Origin: Brienomyrus brachyistius
Lineage: Eukaryota; Chordata; Actinopteri; Osteoglossiformes; Mormyridae
DNA length: 64,000 nucleotides
Assembly: GCF_023856365.1 (NCBI RefSeq)
Contig: NC_064548.1
Location: 18,958,461-19,022,460 of the forward strand
Reading direction: 5' to 3'
Shown: in pieces, positions 58,311 to 64,000 of the stretch
Layout: every line of letters starts with the position of its first letter
How positions within the stretch are numbered: position 1 is the stretch's first letter
The notes under the pieces: generated by a model
The model's database searches: none
Told to the model about the DNA's origin: nothing
What the model saw: the letters and a program-made list of their open reading frames with translations, nothing else
Position numbers and translations under genes: made by a program

Positions 58311-59655
58311 CCCTGCACTCCCTCTACCTCATATCAGCCCCATCCATTTACTGTAAATGTTAACTTTAAAAGAGACATGCACCTCACAACCATAAACAGA
58401 CAACTATAAACAAACGAGAAAGGGTATGAGCGCCACCAAGCTTCCTGGAGGATACATAACACTCCTAAGCTCAGATGGCGCCTCCCTGTGGGGAAGGCCC
58501 TAAATGTCATACATTTATAATATATGACATAACGGTGAAGATTTTGGCTACGGTATTGGTCATGACCAGTTATGACTCCCCAGTCCCCTGAGGTGCTGTA
58601 TGCATAACATCAGTCCCAGCAGACAACATTAACAAAGTATTTCAAATTAAATCTCTATGATGGATTCTTATCTCTGTAAGCAAAGCAATTTATATCCTGA
58701 ATTTAGATGGTTCCTTATCCGTATCTCTGCCGCCACATGTGATGCTCTTACTAAACACACATGCGGGATGCGCGGCCGATGAACGGTGACAGACAACTTG
58801 ACAAATTAATTGGGTGTCTTCAATCTTGTCGGAAGAAGCGCGTGGGTCCTCGCTGTCCACAAATTACTCGGTTATGCGTCTGCCAGGCTGTAATTCAGAG
58901 CGCCAAGGGGACACCCCGTCCTCCTTTGCATTGCTTTGATGTGAAAAGGCAGCAAATGCACTCAGAGAGGCATGAATCATGCCAAACAGCTGCAGACAGT
59001 ATTATTAGGTGCTTCTTGACCAGGTGACTTGATGATAAGGCGGACAGCACAAAATCATTCCGGATACTAATTTATGCTTTTATTCAACCTGACAGAACTG
59101 TGTTTCGTGGTCAGTGTTGGCTTTTTACGTAACAGTTAACGGGCGATTTAAATTAAAACACCCCAGGCAGAAATTCAGTCCACAAAGTCATGTCTTCAGT
59201 TCAGTCTGAAACGTGAGCAAGAACTTTTTCTGAAGCTGCCCCATTCGATGGCTGAAGTCACGAGAAGAAACATGCCTAGTACGTTAGAAAGTACGTAACC
59301 TTTCCACCTTGGAGATAATGAACAATGAAGATTCTTGTGTTAAAAAAAAGTATTTTTAATGTAATTATATTTGGCCAAAAGATTAAGATGACATCTCAAA
59401 AAAGACACTTTTGCTTTAGAGTTTATTTTTGGAGACACCAAGATCAGTCATTGACAACTAATTAACAGATCACATTTCTAAATAACACTTGCAGTAAAAG
59501 TTTAAATAATTATATAATAACACATGGGTTTACAGATTTGCAATCAGAATACATTATATTCCTGAACACTGGTGCTATAGGCAGCACAGCTTGGGTTTGC
59601 TGTGGTTCTTCTGTCAAATGGCATCTCTAAGCTGTCTATTGTGTTTGTGAGGGTG

Positions 59656-59676
59656 CCCCCCCCCCCCCCCCCCCCC
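59656..59676. repeat. C homopolymer, 21 bases
   Basis: An uninterrupted run. Confidence 0.95.
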
Positions 59677-61544
59677 TCCGTGTAAGTGAGTCTAAAATGG
59701 AAATGGTGTTTCTATTTTATCATTTTTACATTCCAAACCAATCTTAGGGAACAAATAAGGTTTGTAAATAAAAGGATTGGTTTTGACCTTATGTGATGTC
59801 CTTTTAGTCTCAGGTTCAAAAATGGCATTTGAAATATACTTAGATTATTAACCAGTGAGACATTAGAATATGACATTTCAAAATTCACTGCCCACTGAGG
59901 TAAATACAAGAATGATGATGTACCATCTATGTGTAATAGAAATCCCTATACAGCATAACGTTATGAGCAATAGCCCCGTTCATGCATGTTGCGTAATATG
60001 AGAGTCCGCGTTCTTCATCTGGGAAGAGGGGGTCCATCCATTCTTCTGCCGCTCATCCTGGTGGGGGTCAAGGAAGGGAAGATGGAAATGTCTTTGCTAA
60101 TTTATTCTTTTCCTTTTCTATTACTATTCATTGTAAATTACACTTGTTTGTGCTTTTTGAACAGTCAAGTACACCTGCCATATTGTATTTTCCTCCAGTG
60201 CGTGATGAACATAAACACGAATGACCTCGTGTGGTCATTTTGTTGAAATGTAATAAAATAAGTAATCCACTGCGGTTTGCAGTGCCACTACATTATTTCG
60301 CACAGCAAAGATACGAAAGACACGGCTGACTGAAAAATCGGAGCCCGACGTATTTCATTTTTGCCAAGGATGCATTGATGTTGCAGCTGCTAATCTAGCA
60401 CAGGGACACAGACATGTCATGAGGCAGTGTTACATTTTAGACAGAATAGAGCAGAAGATAATAGAATAGAATTGCTTTTATTTTCATCGTATACAGCAGG
60501 TACAGCAAAACATAAACATGGGATAGCACTTTATATTTACCCCAATTTCAAGACACCAGATAATTGGAGTTAAAATTGAGCAAGCATGCAAACTCCATCG
60601 ACAAGATAGGAGTACGATTCTATTAATATATAAGGTAACTGTACAGTGTCAGAGAAAAGCATCCTCAAGAGTCTGCTGTTTGCACCCTAGCTGTAGGTAA
60701 ATGTACCTTTTACAGAAATGGACTTAAAGTACAAAACTGTATCAGGGCTATACCCTTTTTTTCTGACAGGCACATTTCGTCGTAATTATTTTTTGGTGAC
60801 TGATGGCTATGAAACACAGGGGGGTGATGCATTTTCCACTGATTGGTTTTTGATCAGGCACAGATTACTTGCAATCAATTGAATTGCAAGGTGCATAATT
60901 GGAAGGTGCATGATTATACTAATTAATAATGACCGGCAAATCTAAGTTACATTGTTTCACTTGTACTAATGGCATGAATTTTAAATTGCAATCACTGAGG
61001 TGTAATACCTGTGCGTCACTTTGTCTGACTGTGAAGGATGCATGCAGCTCAACATCTTGCCATTCATCAGGCCCAGGATCCTCGTGTGATGCAGAGCAGA
61101 TATCCAAGGACACGGTGGCTGAATAGAAAACAGATTCAAGTGCGACTGTGTCATGGAATAAGTTGCCTATAATTTTACTTGCCGATTTATCTTTGCTAAC
61201 AAATGTTGTGAGAAGTGAATCGCTACACAGAGAAACCGGTAAATTATAGTGATCACATTTGTTGGTTGATTGCTGCTGATATTAGCATTCATGTTTTGAT
61301 GCCGGTGTGACCCATCGAGTTAGTTGCAGGGGAAAGCAGATAAGCTGCTAACTCTTCATATACTGGGACGACACTGGGCCCAGTTAATTGGGGTGACAAG
61401 ACAATAGCCAGATAAAGGACCTTTCTTCCGGAAGGTGATTTCTTCAGTAGATATTGTATTATATATGTATATAGTATGAGCTCCATATAAGAAAGTGCGA
61501 TTCAAGACAATTTCTACTTTCAGCATAAAATCTTAAATTTCTTT

Positions 61545-61563
61545 AAAAAAAAAAAAAAAAAAA
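61545..61563. repeat. A homopolymer, 19 bases
   Basis: An uninterrupted A run, followed by ctaaaaaaaattc. It could be a retroposon tail, but no body is recognised upstream. Confidence 0.9.
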
Positions 61564-61606
61564 CTAAAAAAAATTCTAAAATCCTACACAAAATAAATGT
61601 AAGTGT

Positions 61607-61705
61607 AGGGATGGTGTGGTGGCTCATTGGGCAGTGCTACTGCCTCATGCCATCTGGAACTGTTTTGGGGTTTCCAGTGTTGGGCTAACAGGCATCTGTG
61701 CGCGC

Positions 61706-61744
<39 letters not shown>

Positions 61745-61830
61745 CTAATGGACATGCTTGCAGTCTGTACCTCAGCCCTGTGTCTCCTGGCATAGGCTCC
61801 AGCCACCCCCCCCCACCCACGAAAAGCAGT
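61607..61830 (+). mobile_element. SINE-like repeat, family B, with (GT)n inside
   Basis: It begins gggatggtgtggtggctcat, tgggcagtgctactgcctca (tRNA-like head) and ends tctcctggcataggctccag. The middle part is replaced by a (GT)n tract at about 61702-61741. Confidence 0.75.
61702..61741. repeat. (GT)n microsatellite
   Basis: About 16 perfect GT units preceded by GC/GT-mixed dinucleotides. Confidence 0.95.
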
Positions 61831-61849
61831 TACGTATTGAATTTATATT

Positions 61850-61981
61850 GCCATATGTCTTGTAATATCAGTGTTATGCCTATTTATAGCCATGTTTATA
61901 ATGCCTTATGTATGCATTATAATGCATTATGAATGTGTTTAGAAACTACTGAAACCATGGCCTTAAGTAAAGTTTTACCAC
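61850..61981. mobile_element. hAT-like element, right end (partner of the 49780 family)
   Basis: It contains tagccatgtttataatgcc, cattataatgcattatgaat and a right tip cttaagtaaagttttacc, matching the inverse of the left tip at 49780. The left part is lost. A family B SINE lies just before it. Confidence 0.6.
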
Positions 61982-63863
61982 TGCTTGCTTAGTAAAGTGT
62001 TACATTAGTGGGTTTAAGAAAAAGCAGATATTTGATGGAGTTTGATCACAACCAGCAAGCAATGGAAATGATTTAGCCAGTATCAAGGCTGCTGGACAAA
62101 GGCCCAGCCTAGAGCAAAGATAGCTCACTGTCAGGGATCCGCTTGCAGCCAAATGATGATTTATTGTACAGCAAAATAATTTGTGTGAGACAGTGTAGAC
62201 ACATACTGAAATGAATACAAATTAATTTGTATTTACAAATTCCGTACAAAATACAGACAAGTCTTTACCCAACTTAATACCCTATAGGACCAGTGAGATC
62301 CTGTGTATCGGCGCTGTGAGTGAATTTACATTTAAAGTGTGATCTCCTGCGACTGGTGGGCCTGACACAGGGCAAGCTGGCAGCTTCCCACAGCTCTGAG
62401 TGTGAGAGCTATTGCTCCTCTCCCAGACAAATGCAATCACTTCCCCAGCCAAACGCAAATTTCATCATTTACCTGACCGGATACTTACTTATCAGCATAG
62501 TTGCCATCATCGCTCTGTTCCCTCCATAAATATAACTGGTGCATGTATTCAAATCATCACCCCAGAATAATAAGGTGTCCATAGTACGTTTTCCACACCC
62601 TCATACAACATTCTCTTTTCCAAAGTCTCTTACAACGGGCATTTTGTTATGGGAGCTATTGCCCTTTATCTAGCGTGCTCTGCAAAGAATTTTCATAATG
62701 ATGACTAAAAATTGCCCGTGTGCCTTTCCCAACAATTAAGTAGCTCCTAGTTTGCACTGATGCCTGTTTTGAAGTTAATTTCTCTGCCATTTTTATGCTA
62801 AAATATGAACCAGTTCAATTTAGCTACTTTCTTGAAGAATATTGCACTGTGGCTCTTTCGCAGGACCGCACAGGTCTTGCTATGTGCCTGTGACTGCTAT
62901 GCCACCCTCATAGCCCCTGACGTAGCCCCTTGTTGGCCTTGGGTCAGTACTCTCACCGCATAGTGGATTCCTCTTCCTGAGACCTGTAAACTGACATAAA
63001 GTGCAGTCAACAAGACTTTGATCATGACTGCGTCGTGCACCACTGATCAGTGTCAAAGCCCCTGTCTCTACAGGACCCACTACAGGCTATTTCTGTTCAC
63101 AAGGTGGGGGGATGAACCCTGCTTTGTAGGAGCAGGACAGCAGTAGGGGTATGGATACCGGGGCAGATTCGGGGGCCCCTGCACCTTTCAGGGACACTCA
63201 AATATGTTAAATTACATGCCACATTGGGTAGCGGTGATGAAGGGGGGGGCTTTCACATTTTATCAGGGGGCCCAGAATTTATAGCTACGCTCCTCCATAG
63301 GAGGTTCACTTCTTATGATAGAAAACCTGAAACATATGGGCCACAATATCCAAGGGTTTATGAGTACGCTTCTCTAATTAAGCGTTTCACAGTGAGGGTA
63401 ACCCTAGCCTCTGGGATCCCCCTGTTAATCTGGAGATTTATCTCTGCTAGCCATTCCGCCGTCTGATTCATTAATCCAGCGACATGATCATGCATCACGC
63501 TGATTCCGGCAGACAGTAGGCTCCCCCTCTCTCCTTCTCTCTCGAAAAAGAAACAATCCGTACTTATAGGAGTAGAGCGTGTTTAAATATGGAGCAGCTG
63601 ATCTCTTTATTGCGTCTTCCAGCTAACAGGCCATGCCAAACTTCATAAGGCTGTCATAATAAAAGAAGCCTCGGTTCACTGCTCCTCCTACAGCTAAGCA
63701 TGGTCATGTAAAGTACATTCAAACTTCTGCAAATATTAAAGCTCTGTGCATCTCCATGACTGATTCCTATTCAGTAGAGGACAACTTCCTGTTACCATCC
63801 TGCAGTCATCAGTACATTTCAATGATACTTGTGACACAAAAGCTGAAAATTCGAGGTGGGTAG
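61982..63863. other. Gene-free unique sequence with candidate regulatory blocks
   Basis: No exon was recognised. 62090-62870 and 63390-63700 are unique, with motifs such as caaattaatttgt and tctgattcattaatccag, and could be regulatory. Confidence 0.4.
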
Positions 63864-64000
63864 TTCAGGTCCAGAAAGGACAAATCCAGACCGATATTTT
63901 GTTTCAACCAACCAGTTGAGTATAAAATGTCACAGTCACAGAGTACTAAACTGGTTGGTTGATTCAAAATCTTGGACTGGATTTTTACTCTCTGGACCTG
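63864..64000. mobile_element. Palindromic MITE, TTCAGGTCCAGA tips (cut by window end)
   Basis: It begins ttcaggtccagaaaggacaa and the window ends in tttttactctctggacctg, the inverted partner. Inner arms caaccaaccagtt/aactggttggttg pair as well. The last few bases of the right tip fall outside the window. Confidence 0.8.

Larger units (their letters stand above)
58311..61606. other. Gene-free unique sequence with candidate regulatory blocks
   Basis: 58740-59040 is mixed, CpG-containing unique sequence that reads like a conserved non-coding element. The rest is AT-rich with a 21-base C run at 59656-59676 and a 19-base A run at 61545-61563. No exons were recognised. Confidence 0.4.

Noticed and set aside
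13302..64000. Exons of the expected neighbour itgbl1 on the minus strand
   Set aside because: No EGF-like cysteine pattern with splice sites was found by eye; short exons could still have been missed.

Overview
This window looks like nuclear DNA of a ray-finned fish, most likely a teleost. It holds two spliced exons of a vertebrate gene, long introns and a large non-coding flank. It also carries many fish-type transposable elements: several Tc1-like families, hAT-like MITEs, Ty3/Gypsy chromovirus remnants and tRNA-derived SINEs. Nothing in it looks bacterial or viral, and there is no operon or CRISPR array.

The only host gene I can support is fgf14 (FGF homologous factor 4) on the + strand. 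The window opens inside the intron before exon 4. Exon 4 (10487-10685, 199 bp) and the coding part of the last exon (11543-11682) are separated by a short 857-bp intron. They encode the C-terminal half of the beta-trefoil core and the C-terminal tail. I could not find the earlier exons, so they should lie upstream of base 1. The 3'UTR follows; its end cannot be fixed from sequence alone.

The layout is as follows. 1-10486 is intron with a hairpin MITE, a decayed Tc1-like element and a 44-bp minisatellite close to exon 4. 10487-11682 holds the two coding exons. 11683 to about 13.3 kb is probable 3'UTR. From about 13.3 to 64 kb there is no recognisable host exon. This stretch is a mosaic of repeats and unique AT-rich sequence, some of which reads like vertebrate regulatory non-coding DNA. 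Notable repeats are two broken Ty3/Gypsy chromovirus copies (24.2-27.4 and 32.6-36.8 kb) and a solo LTR nested in a Tc1-like element (31.0-31.6 kb). There is also an internally deleted Tc1-like element with 285-bp inverted repeats and an open 183-codon frame (40.9-42.1 kb), and a composite hAT-like element with SINEs inside it (55.5-56.7 kb). Minisatellites have 67-bp and 20-bp units, and there are many long G or C runs.

I found no convincing new biological system. The points most worth a second look are the minisatellite beside fgf14 exon 4, the changed fgf14 tail, the in-frame shortened Tc1 transposase, the family of hairpin MITEs, and several candidate regulatory blocks in the gene-poor flank. 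All statements about conservation or family names rest on recognition by eye, without any database search.
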